Shown: positions 43,518-51,429 of the stretch, piece after piece
Numbering within the stretch: position 1 is the first letter of the stretch
Layout: each line of letters begins with the position of its first letter
From: JAFGXT01 sp963677165
GTDB taxonomy: Bacteria > Verrucomicrobiota > Lentisphaeria > Victivallales > SZUA-371
Assembly: GCA_963677165.2 (NCBI GenBank)
Contig: CAXXSX010000002.1
Location: forward strand, 3,286,001 to 3,350,000
Direction of reading: 5' to 3'
DNA length: 64,000 bases
Translations under genes and position numbers: made by a program
The notes under the pieces: model-generated
The model's database searches: none
Told to the model about the DNA's origin: nothing
The model's input: only the letters and a program-made list of their open reading frames with translations

Positions 43518-44564
43518 TTAATGACTCTTTCGTATAATAAGTTCATTTGCAAAATAACTGTATTCCGCTTCTGTAGAGTGTTTTTCTCTGATCAGACTTA
43601 AGGTTTTTTTAGTCATCGCCGAAACGGGAATATCAAAGGTTGTTAACGGCGGAGATAGCCAACGTCCCAGAGGGTCATTACCAAAACCGACGAAAGCAAT
43701 ATCTTCCGGGACCCTTAGACCCATTTCGGTAAGACGGCCAATAATTTCTCCGGCCCGTCTGTCATTTCTTACAAAGGCACAATCAACGTTATATTTCTTT
43801 TTTAAGTATACCAGATGTTCGGTCATTTTCTCCGTGTTTTCCGGATCGGCTGAATCCTTTATTCCGTAGATATCAAATCCCATCTGCTCGAACGGAGCCA
43901 GAAGTTTATCGATATTCGGTCCTTTATGTACTGGATGATCGGTATAAATTTCATCCAGCGCCACCCGGGAATGACCGCTTGAGCAAAACAGTTCCGCCAC
44001 TTTATGATAGCACGCGGCACGATCCATACCTACAAGCTGTATACCATTATCCAGATATTCCTGTTCCCATTCGTCACGGTTGAAATCATAGTTGTATACC
44101 ACAACTTTTTCCATGCGTTTCAGCAGGGGCATCAGTACCTTGGCATTTGCCATTTCATATTCCGGAGCGGTTGCATGAATCCAGATTACCCGCTGTATTC
44201 CCTGCGAGACAATTTCTTTTAAACCATGTTTTATATCCTTCACATCAATGCTGAGAATATCCACATGTCCATACTTGTTTTTTATTGACTCCGACATGAT
44301 ATGCAATGCTTTGGTCAGATGAGGAAACAGCGCAAATGGTCCACATGTCAGAATTCCCGGTGCGTCAATTCTGTTTCCATTCTGTAACCTGATCGCATGC
44401 TTGGATTTTACGTATCCGCTTTTCTCCAGATAGTCCTGGATCTTTCGTTGGGTTCCCGCCGATATATGAAGCTTTTCCGCCCGGCCGTTGATGACCGCCG
44501 ATACCACATTACGGCTGACTCCAATATTCCGGGCAACTTCTGCCATTGTCATGCTTTGGGTCAT
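43518..44564 (-). CDS. LacI family regulator (locus 3)
   Basis: A 348-aa regulator. The N-terminal lacI helix-turn-helix is MTMAEVARNIGVSRNVVSAVING. The sensor domain (about 70-340) shows the usual LacI/ribose-binding fold with VAFVGFGNDPLGRWLSPPLTTFDIP near the C-terminus. Start ATG with AAGGA 8 bp upstream. It probably controls the minus-strand genes behind it and itself, since an inverted repeat lies just upstream of its start (44583-44604). Confidence 0.9.
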   Translation of the reverse strand: MTQSMTMAEVARNIGVSRNVVSAVINGRAEKLHISAGTQRKIQDYLEKSGYVKSKHAIRLQNGNRIDAPGILTCGPFALFPHLTKALHIMSESIKNKYGHVDILSIDVKDIKHGLKEIVSQGIQRVIWIHATAPEYEMANAKVLMPLLKRMEKVVVYNYDFNRDEWEQEYLDNGIQLVGMDRAACYHKVAELFCSSGHSRVALDEIYTDHPVHKGPNIDKLLAPFEQMGFDIYGIKDSADPENTEKMTEHLVYLKKKYNVDCAFVRNDRRAGEIIGRLTEMGLRVPEDIAFVGFGNDPLGRWLSPPLTTFDIPVSAMTKKTLSLIREKHSTEAEYSYFANELIIRKSH

Positions 44565-44582
44565 GAATTATATCCTTGAATA

Positions 44583-44604
44583 CTTTTACTGTGCACGTGT
44601 AAAG
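44583..44604. promoter_or_regulatory. Candidate LacI-type operator
   Basis: Imperfect inverted repeat around a TGCA centre, CTTTTACTGTGCACGTGTAAAG, 19 bp upstream of the LacI start. It has the length and central symmetry of LacI-family sites, but no second copy was found. Confidence 0.4.
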
Positions 44605-44728
44605 TATAATCAATGAAATGTCATATGTCAATACCCTTTTTTATTTTACTCAAATATTTAGTGAAGAGTCGTAAGGCGTCACTTATTCCGGAAGATTAAA
44701 TGTGACTGTTGTGCTTGGTGCATTTGCT

Positions 44729-44850
44729 GGTAGGGCTCGCTCTCCGAGCGTGCAGTCGGCACACCAGTGCCGCAGAGAAAACTTTAAATTCCATTGGTAT
44801 TCGTCTGTCGCTGATGCGGCAGCGGCGCGCTGCGGAGAGCGCGCCCTACC
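44729..44850. repeat. Inverted-repeat element, variant copy 5
   Basis: The same GGTAGGG...CCCTACC termini as the 89-bp elements, with a 122-bp length and a different interior. The ends GGTAGGGCTCGCTCTCCG and the complement of CTGCGGAGAGCGCGCCCTACC are inverted repeats. The middle does not match the other copies, so only the ends are conserved. Confidence 0.75.
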
Positions 44851-44958
44851 AGAAAAAGGCTTGTCATATGTCTCTACGAAAAGAGTGAGTGATTACGAAG
44901 AGTAAAAAGATGCTTTGGATCGGTGCTTGTAAAAATGGCTTCGGAAATATACAGTACA

Positions 44959-44974
44959 ATGGGAGCTGTCCCAT
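44959..44974. promoter_or_regulatory. LacI operator site 1 (regulator's own promoter)
   Basis: ATGGGAGCTGTCCCAT, 20 bp before the TTG start of the LacI gene at 44995. The core GGGA-N4-TCCC also occurs at 48393 and 48479 between the two GH94 genes. Confidence 0.65.
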
Positions 44975-44994
44975 AATAAAAATGAAGTTGACCA

Positions 44995-45993
44995 TTGGAA
45001 AATAAAACAATTACAATTAGAGATGTTGCTGCGTTGGCAGGAGTCGGTAAATCTACTGCGGCACGCGCCCTCAGTAATAAAGGGTTGGTGGCAAAGGAAA
45101 CTCGTGACCGGATTCTGGATGCGGCAAAAAAACTCAACTACAAGCCTAATGTTGTTTTTTCTATCATGGCTTCGCATCGCAGTTCATCAGACAATAAAGC
45201 CAACCTTATTCCCATTGCGTTATTGCATGGAGAAAAAGAGGTTAATATTGAAAATAAACTGATGGCTGGTCTGGACAAGTTTGGTTTTTATCTGGAAAAA
45301 ATTTATGTTCCGGAAAATTACTCTAAAGTCAAACTTGAAAATCAGCTTTACGATCTGGGGATTGTTGGAATAATTCTTTACAGTGTTGACCTGGCGCTAT
45401 TGGAGCAGATTGATTTTTCATCATATTCAGTGATATCTCTTCATCGGGGAGAGGAGGCTGAACAGAAGTTTAATTCTGTGCGTCCGGATCGTTTTAACGA
45501 TGTGATGAAAGCATGGAAAAAAGCAATGGACTTTGGCCACAAAAGAATTGGTGCGGCTATTGGGCGGCAGTATATCTCATCTTATGACGATGGTTTGCGT
45601 TACGGTGCGGTTTGTGAGTGTCAGGAGCTTTGGAAGGATCGTATTGAAATAATTCCCCCTTATCTCGGACCGGTGAATGATTTGCGGCAGTATTTAAAAT
45701 GGTATTTTAAATACAAGCCCACATGCGTAATCGGATTTCAGGTTCATTTTTACTGGGCCTTACGGGATATGAATTTAAAGATTCCCGAAGACATCAGTTT
45801 CATTACTCTGGTTAGAACAATAACCGATGATATTTTCAGTGGTCTTGATAATTCCGATGATGAGACTATCATGACTTGTCTATCGCAGCTTGATCAGCTG
45901 ATTCGAAACCGAACCCGGGGTCTTCCTGAATTTCCTGTTTCAATATACGTGTCTTCCAACTGGCACCGGGGAACGACCCTTGGCCGGGTATAA
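44995..45993 (+). CDS. LacI family regulator (GH94 locus)
   Basis: A 332-aa regulator starting at TTG. The N-terminal helix-turn-helix ITIRDVAALAGVGKSTAARALSN is complete, with the hinge LDAAKKLNYKPN. The sensor domain is a periplasmic-binding-like fold that begins LIPIALLHGEK and ends in DQLIRNRTRG. It is co-located with two divergent GH94 genes, and the GGGA-N4-TCCC palindrome sits both upstream of this gene and between the GH94 genes. It most likely represses all three promoters and responds to a phosphorylase-related disaccharide (inference). Confidence 0.92.
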   Translation: MENKTITIRDVAALAGVGKSTAARALSNKGLVAKETRDRILDAAKKLNYKPNVVFSIMASHRSSSDNKANLIPIALLHGEKEVNIENKLMAGLDKFGFYLEKIYVPENYSKVKLENQLYDLGIVGIILYSVDLALLEQIDFSSYSVISLHRGEEAEQKFNSVRPDRFNDVMKAWKKAMDFGHKRIGAAIGRQYISSYDDGLRYGAVCECQELWKDRIEIIPPYLGPVNDLRQYLKWYFKYKPTCVIGFQVHFYWALRDMNLKIPEDISFITLVRTITDDIFSGLDNSDDETIMTCLSQLDQLIRNRTRGLPEFPVSIYVSSNWHRGTTLGRV

Positions 45994-45999
45994 AGATTT

Positions 46000-46025
46000 A
46001 TCCAGCCGGAGAGGTCCGGCTGGAT
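46000..46025. terminator. Hairpin between convergent genes
   Basis: Perfect 11-bp stem ATCCAGCCGGA / TCCGGCTGGAT with loop GAGG between the convergent ends of the LacI and GH94 genes. There is no T-tract, so it may act as a bidirectional transcript-end structure rather than a classic terminator. Confidence 0.6.
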
Positions 46026-46034
46026 CGAATTCCA

Positions 46035-48320
46035 TCATATGACAACTTTTACTTCATGTGTCTTCCGGTCGAGGCAAGTAAGGACCTGTCCGGAAATTAT
46101 TTTGCCGTCAAGTTCTATTTGAGTTGAACCACAGCACCTTCCGGCACTGTTGTCCAGTTCGATATGAAATGTTGTATCTCGGAAACATCGCGTAAGTTTC
46201 GCGTATTTGACTTTTGAACTAAGGCATGGGTCAATCAAAAGTCCGTCATAATGTCTTCTGGCTCCCAGAATCCATTCGATCAACAGCATTGTAAACCAGG
46301 AGGCTGTACCGGTTTTCCAGGGATATCCACTTTTTCCATAGATATATGGGCACATGGAATAACTGTTGGTAAAAGAAAATGCTTCCGTTTCAGATTGTTC
46401 CACCGGATTTTCTGGGTTATCAGGTGCTACTTTAATCAAAGTTTGCCATGCCTCTTCTGCCCGGCCCAGAACACAGTCGGCAACTCCCTTAAAACCGGCC
46501 GCATGGTTGTAGCATCCGCCATTTTCGATATGTGATGGAATTGCTTCGGACATTCTGCCGACACGCGGATCGTATTCGGAAAAACCCGGAGCGCAAATTC
46601 GGTAGCCGATTGGTGTTTCAATCAATTCATCAACTGACCGCATAGCAGTATTTCCTCGGGGATTGTCGGCAACTCCGGAAAGAATGGACCAGCTTTGCGG
46701 GTTCAGAAATATTTTTCCCTCTTTGTTATCGCTTGAGCCAATCTTATAACCATCTTCACAAATTGTTCGTACATACCATTTACCATCCCAGGCTATGGTA
46801 TTGATTTTTTTCTTGAATGAGTCGTAATATCGCTCTGCTTCCGCTGCCAGATCGACTTCTCCAATATGCCGACACAGTTCGGCAAATTCTCGCATTCCAT
46901 AGCAGAACTGCATAGACACCATAACGCTTTCGCGTTTTCCACTTTTCTGGGTAGCTTCGAGTCCGTCATTCCAGTCAGCGTGGTGTTGATCGCACAATCC
47001 ATGAATCCCGAGATCATTCGCTAGAAAACGCATGGCACGCACCATATGTTCAAGAACCGTTCCCCATTCATCCGATTTAAAAAAAGGAACGTTTTCTTTT
47101 AGAAATGATAAATTCCCGGATTCTTTAATCAAGGCTGGCACGGCGAGAAATATCCAGGCCGGTTTATCGGAATACTGTAAGGGGTTGAGCGGACGAAAAC
47201 CGTGTGGGGCGGATCCGTCTGCATACTGGCTGGCAAGAGCTCTCAATAAATTATCTTCTGCCATTTTACAATCAAACATGGCCAGCCCGCAGTCATTCTG
47301 GAGATTATCCCGGAAACCGCTTTTATTAATGGTATAACTGACAATTTGTTTCTTTACAAATATATTGATCATGGCATCAAGGTTTTTGTGACCGGTATCT
47401 ACGCTGAACATTTGTTGTCTTGCTGTTTCCACTGTACATTGTTCTTCACAGAGTTTGTCAATAATCTCAGGATTCAGTCTATTATGCAAATCCTTGATTT
47501 CGTCAATGGATCCTGTTTGGCCCAATAAAAAATCAACTCTTTGTGTGGAGTGCGGTTCGATGGATATTTTTACCTGCACTATTCCCGCGCAGTCGGGACC
47601 ATATCCCGGGCTGCCGTCGCAATTCCATCCCCACATTATCCTGGGGGTCGAAATGGAGAAATCCGCCCGGGTAAACTGATCACGGTAACCGTTGGCATTA
47701 TAAAACTCTTTATTCAAAGTAACCAGATATGCTTTATAACGATCATGAGGCAGATCCTTTCTTCGGTTGTAGATATACGCTCCTTTTATTTCCGGATGAA
47801 CTTCTGCGATATTTTCCTTCCAGACCGGTTTCCCTTCCGCATCACATCCGGTCAGTTGAAACATTGCGTAAGCAAACACGCTGATTTCACGTACTTTGTC
47901 TGTATTGTTTTCCAGATTTACGGTCCAGACTTCAGCGGTTTCATTACGAGGAACAAATACCCGTTGTGTTACTTTCAACCCGATACATTCTCCATAAATC
48001 TCGGTCTTTGCCGGGTAATAGCGGCATTCGCGATAATCGACCTCTGCGGGACATGGTTCTCCCCATGGAGAAAAGACGGTGTTGTCTTCATCGTCACGAA
48101 TATACAAGTATTTTGAATCGTAGCTGACAAGATTGCATTTGCATCCTTTTTTGTCGCGAACCCATGTGAAACCGTCGCCGATATTTGTGATTTCTGAATA
48201 GAATTCATTGTCACCTACACCGTTATAGTGAATATTAACCCACTTTTTCGGGGGTGTTTCCCTTAAGACAAAACAGCCTTGTTCTTCGTCAAATGCACCA
48301 TAGTCATTAATTGTTTTCAT
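46035..48320 (-). CDS. GH94 family phosphorylase (cellobiose phosphorylase-like)
   Basis: A 761-aa cytoplasmic protein of the GH94 family. The N-terminal beta-sandwich (1-290) begins MKTINDYGAFDEEQ and FYSEITNIGDGFTW. The (alpha/alpha)6 barrel contains GFRDNLQND (335-343), the catalytic-acid motif QHHADWNDG (445-453), MNPQ-type loop IFLNPQSWSILSG and a typical C-terminal strand GYPWKTGTASWF. GH94 enzymes reversibly phosphorolyse beta-linked disaccharides such as cellobiose, chitobiose or laminaribiose; the substrate is not fixed by this sequence. AAAGGA precedes ATG. Controlled by the adjacent LacI through the operators between the two GH94 genes. Confidence 0.92.
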   Translation of the reverse strand: MKTINDYGAFDEEQGCFVLRETPPKKWVNIHYNGVGDNEFYSEITNIGDGFTWVRDKKGCKCNLVSYDSKYLYIRDDEDNTVFSPWGEPCPAEVDYRECRYYPAKTEIYGECIGLKVTQRVFVPRNETAEVWTVNLENNTDKVREISVFAYAMFQLTGCDAEGKPVWKENIAEVHPEIKGAYIYNRRKDLPHDRYKAYLVTLNKEFYNANGYRDQFTRADFSISTPRIMWGWNCDGSPGYGPDCAGIVQVKISIEPHSTQRVDFLLGQTGSIDEIKDLHNRLNPEIIDKLCEEQCTVETARQQMFSVDTGHKNLDAMINIFVKKQIVSYTINKSGFRDNLQNDCGLAMFDCKMAEDNLLRALASQYADGSAPHGFRPLNPLQYSDKPAWIFLAVPALIKESGNLSFLKENVPFFKSDEWGTVLEHMVRAMRFLANDLGIHGLCDQHHADWNDGLEATQKSGKRESVMVSMQFCYGMREFAELCRHIGEVDLAAEAERYYDSFKKKINTIAWDGKWYVRTICEDGYKIGSSDNKEGKIFLNPQSWSILSGVADNPRGNTAMRSVDELIETPIGYRICAPGFSEYDPRVGRMSEAIPSHIENGGCYNHAAGFKGVADCVLGRAEEAWQTLIKVAPDNPENPVEQSETEAFSFTNSYSMCPYIYGKSGYPWKTGTASWFTMLLIEWILGARRHYDGLLIDPCLSSKVKYAKLTRCFRDTTFHIELDNSAGRCCGSTQIELDGKIISGQVLTCLDRKTHEVKVVI

Positions 48321-48353
48321 AGTGAATCCTTTAGAGTTATTAGATCATTTAAT

Positions 48354-48381
48354 AATTTAGATATATGGGGTGGTGAGTCAA
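48354..48381 (-). promoter_or_regulatory. Predicted promoter of the minus-strand GH94 gene
   Basis: On the minus strand TTGACT, 16 bp, TAAATT. LacI operator site 2 lies 11 bp upstream of the -35 box. Confidence 0.45.
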
Positions 48382-48392
48382 ACAATAGTGTT

Positions 48393-48406
48393 TGGGAACT
48401 GTCCCA
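48393..48406. promoter_or_regulatory. LacI operator site 2
   Basis: TGGGAACTGTCCCA in the GH94 divergent region, 86 bp from site 3 (centre to centre). Confidence 0.65.
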
Positions 48407-48441
48407 TTCTCTTCTTCGATTTAATCTACGGCATTCCTTTT

Positions 48442-48469
48442 TTGGGAGTTTATGCGTTATTTGTAATAA
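48442..48469 (+). promoter_or_regulatory. Predicted promoter of the plus-strand GH94 gene
   Basis: TTGGGA, 16 bp, TAATAA, a weak match. LacI operator site 3 begins 10 bp after the -10, over the expected transcription start. Confidence 0.35.
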
Positions 48470-48478
48470 TATTTAATA

Positions 48479-48492
48479 TGGGACAGTTCCCA
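48479..48492. promoter_or_regulatory. LacI operator site 3
   Basis: TGGGACAGTTCCCA, the inverse orientation of site 2 (TGGGAACTGTCCCA), placed at the expected start of the plus-strand GH94 transcript. Confidence 0.65.
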
Positions 48493-48551
48493 TTGTGCTT
48501 TTGTTGAAATGAAGGTTGGGGGGAGTAATAATATTGATAGATGAGATAAAT

Positions 48552-50918
48552 ATGGAGAAAGAAAACAAAATGCAGTATGGTTATTTCGACAATGAAAACG
48601 GCGAATATGTCGTGACTTGTCCGGATACTCCGGCTCCTTGGAGTAACTATCTTGGCAGTGCTGAATTCGGTGCGGTAATTACCAATAACGCAGCCGGATA
48701 TACATTTTATAAATCAGCGGCCCAGGGACGACTCACACGTTACCGTTTTAATTCTCCCGCCGCGGAGCTTTGCGGAAAATTTGTCTATCTGCGGGATAAT
48801 CATACGAATGACTTCTGGAGTAACTCCTGGTCTCCTGTTCGAAAGAAACCCGATGCATATGAATGTCGCCATGGTTCTGGATATACAATCATCAAAAACT
48901 GTTTCAAAGGAATTGAAAGTGAGGTTCGCTACTTTATTCCGTTGAATAAACATCATGAGATATGGCAGATAAAAATCAGTAATCATTCAGCAGAATCAAA
49001 AGTATTGAGTGCTTTCCCGTTCATTGAACCCCAGTGCAACTGGAACGCCGATGATGATACTCGTAATCTGCAGTATGTTCAATATATTACGAAGGCAGAG
49101 TATAGAGATGGAATCATTGATATTGGTTCCAACGTGAATATGCCTGTTGACGAAGATAATTTTACCAACAAGGATCAGCAGCGGCATTCGTTTTTTGTGT
49201 TACATGGAATCAACGCTGATGGTTATGATACCGATTTAAAAAAGTTTTTAGGCAATTATGGAACTTATGCCGATCCGGAAACAGTTATAAAAGGACAGTG
49301 TTCCAGCTGTAATTGTGCCGGAGATATGCCATGTGGAGCATATCAGATAAATATGGAGTTGGCTCCAGGCGAATCAAGAACCTTTTTTATTTCATTTGGC
49401 ATAGAGATACCGGAATTGGACGAAGAGGTTGCTGAACTGGCGTTTTCTGAGATAAAGACCTATTGGCGTGATCGACTGAGTTCTCTCTGGGCAGATACGC
49501 CGGATTCTGATTTTAACGCAATGGTTAACATGTGGTCCCCATATAATAACCTGATGACATTTTACTGGTCGCGGGCGGCAAGTCTGGTCTATGCCGGAGA
49601 GCGTGACGGGCTTGGCTATCGTGACACCGTACAGGATATTGTCGGGGCAGCTTCTCTTATTACGGAAGAAGCCCGCGAGCGACTTGAATTAATGATAACA
49701 GGACAGTATTCTACCGGTGGAGCCAAAGATGTGGTAAAACCGTTTGACCATAAACCGGGGAGCGAAGTTCCTTCCGGTATCTATCGTTCGGATGATTGCC
49801 TGTGGCTTTTCAACGCGGTACCCGAATACGTCAAAGAAACCGGTGATTTTGATTTTTACAATAAAACGCTTCCATATGCTGATTGTGGGGCAGATACAGT
49901 GTTTATGCATCTGCGCCGCGCAATTGAATTTAACCTTGAACATTCCGGTAATCATGGTCTGCCCTGCGGATTGCATGCGGACTGGAATGATTGTATTCGA
50001 CTTGGACAGGATGGAGAATCGGTATTTGTCGCGTTTCAGCTTCGTCTGGCTTTGTCCGAATTTATTGAAATTGCGGAACGGCTTAGTGAATCCGGCGATG
50101 CCGACTGGGCTCGGATTCAGTTGAAGGAACTTGACGGCAGCATTGATAAATATGCCTGGGATGGAGAATGGTATTTGCGTGCATATCGTCATGACGGCTT
50201 GAAATTTGGTTCCCGGGATAATGATGAGGGCTCAATTTTTATGAACCCGCAAACCTGGGCCGTTATAAGTGGACATGCGAAAAGGGAAAAGGCCGAAAGT
50301 TGTATGAAGGCCCTGGATGAAAGACTCGCAACGGAATATGGAGTGATGGTTTGTACGCCTCCGTATATAAATACGGATCCAACGATTTGTCTTGCTCGCC
50401 TGATGAATCCGGGCATGAAAGAAAACGGCGCGGTATTCAATCATACCCAGGGCTGGGGAGTTATGGCCCAGGCTGCTCTCGGTAACAATAAAAAGGCATG
50501 GCAATATATGAAGGCTGTACTGCCTTGCAGTTATAATGAAATGGCTGAGATTCGACAGGTTGAACCTTACGCGGTTTGCCAGAGTACTCATAGTAAGTTC
50601 AGCCCTCGCTATGGCGCTGGCCGGCTTTCCTGGCTTTCCGGTGCGGCGGTATGGAATTACTACGCTATGACTCATGCGATTCTGGGAATTAAACCACATT
50701 ACGACGGGCTTGAAGTAGCTCCGTGTATTCCGGAGGAGTGGACAGGATTTACAGTCAGGCGAAAATTTCGTAACAGTATATTCAATATTACGGTGAAGCA
50801 TGGAAGTGTCAATGAGATTACAGTCAATGGAAAGCCAATACAAGGAACTGTTATTCCGGCGGTCATCTTTGAGTCGGAAAATCATATATCAGTTATCATA
50901 AAACGAACCCAGAATTAG
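48552..50918 (+). CDS. GH94 family phosphorylase (second, divergent)
   Basis: About 788 aa. The N-terminal domain begins MQYGYFDNENGEYVVT after a short lead, and the catalytic acid motif CGLHADWNDC lies at residues about 473-482 (Asp477 first). The (alpha/alpha)6 signature GYRDTVQD and the loop IFMNPQTWAVISG follow GH94 practice. It has a cysteine after DWND where the neighbour has glycine, so it may prefer a different substrate. Starts at TTG 48534 (with a strong GGGGGGAG) or ATG 48570 are alternatives. Divergent from the other GH94 gene. Confidence 0.9.
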   Translation: MEKENKMQYGYFDNENGEYVVTCPDTPAPWSNYLGSAEFGAVITNNAAGYTFYKSAAQGRLTRYRFNSPAAELCGKFVYLRDNHTNDFWSNSWSPVRKKPDAYECRHGSGYTIIKNCFKGIESEVRYFIPLNKHHEIWQIKISNHSAESKVLSAFPFIEPQCNWNADDDTRNLQYVQYITKAEYRDGIIDIGSNVNMPVDEDNFTNKDQQRHSFFVLHGINADGYDTDLKKFLGNYGTYADPETVIKGQCSSCNCAGDMPCGAYQINMELAPGESRTFFISFGIEIPELDEEVAELAFSEIKTYWRDRLSSLWADTPDSDFNAMVNMWSPYNNLMTFYWSRAASLVYAGERDGLGYRDTVQDIVGAASLITEEARERLELMITGQYSTGGAKDVVKPFDHKPGSEVPSGIYRSDDCLWLFNAVPEYVKETGDFDFYNKTLPYADCGADTVFMHLRRAIEFNLEHSGNHGLPCGLHADWNDCIRLGQDGESVFVAFQLRLALSEFIEIAERLSESGDADWARIQLKELDGSIDKYAWDGEWYLRAYRHDGLKFGSRDNDEGSIFMNPQTWAVISGHAKREKAESCMKALDERLATEYGVMVCTPPYINTDPTICLARLMNPGMKENGAVFNHTQGWGVMAQAALGNNKKAWQYMKAVLPCSYNEMAEIRQVEPYAVCQSTHSKFSPRYGAGRLSWLSGAAVWNYYAMTHAILGIKPHYDGLEVAPCIPEEWTGFTVRRKFRNSIFNITVKHGSVNEITVNGKPIQGTVIPAVIFESENHISVIIKRTQN

Positions 50919-50952
50919 TGATATAACAAACACCAAAAAAAAGAAGGAGGAC

Positions 50953-51399
50953 ATGAAAATGTTCAAAAAACTTACAGTGACCGGACTCGCAATGCTTTTT
51001 GTAATGGGTGGGGCTTTCTGCCTCAAGGCGGAAGACAAAGCCGCTCCTGCGGAGAAAGTTGCCGTTCAGACGAAAAAAATTGCAGACTGGATTGAAGTCA
51101 CCGCTCCTGAATCAGCAAAAGTGGGAGAAACGGTAAAGATCAAAGTTAAACTTACTGGTGTTCCTGACGGCTGCAAACTGGCTGGAGATATGCATTTCTT
51201 CCGTGGTCCAAGTTATGGTGGTTTCCTGGTATGGCATCGTCCACAGACCGTTAAAGCCGGAAAAGAATATACTTTCAAATACAAGATTCCAGAAAAGGAA
51301 GGTATGAGTTCTGTTGGCGTTTTGTTCTATTACGGCAAAAAAGGCGGATGGGGCAATAAAGAGAAAGATGCATGGTTTAAATTCATAAATATTGAGTAA
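50953..51399 (+). CDS. Small secreted protein, Ig-like
   Basis: A 148-aa protein with signal peptide (MKMFKKLTVTGLAMLFVMGGAFCLKA) and a strong AAGGAGG ribosome binding site. The mature part resembles an immunoglobulin-type beta-sandwich: WIEVTAPESAKVGETVKIKVKL, strands joined by GKEYTFKYKIPEK. It has no catalytic motif and could be an accessory or polysaccharide-contacting protein. It is the first gene of locus 5, 30 bp before the clan-A glycosidase. Confidence 0.6.
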   Translation: MKMFKKLTVTGLAMLFVMGGAFCLKAEDKAAPAEKVAVQTKKIADWIEVTAPESAKVGETVKIKVKLTGVPDGCKLAGDMHFFRGPSYGGFLVWHRPQTVKAGKEYTFKYKIPEKEGMSSVGVLFYYGKKGGWGNKEKDAWFKFINIE

Positions 51400-51429
51400 T
51401 CGCGATAAGTTATTATTAAGGAGATGGAT

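Noticed and set aside
47541..48116. Antisense open frame of 191 codons
   Set aside because: Lies opposite a GH94 gene with clear motifs; no support.
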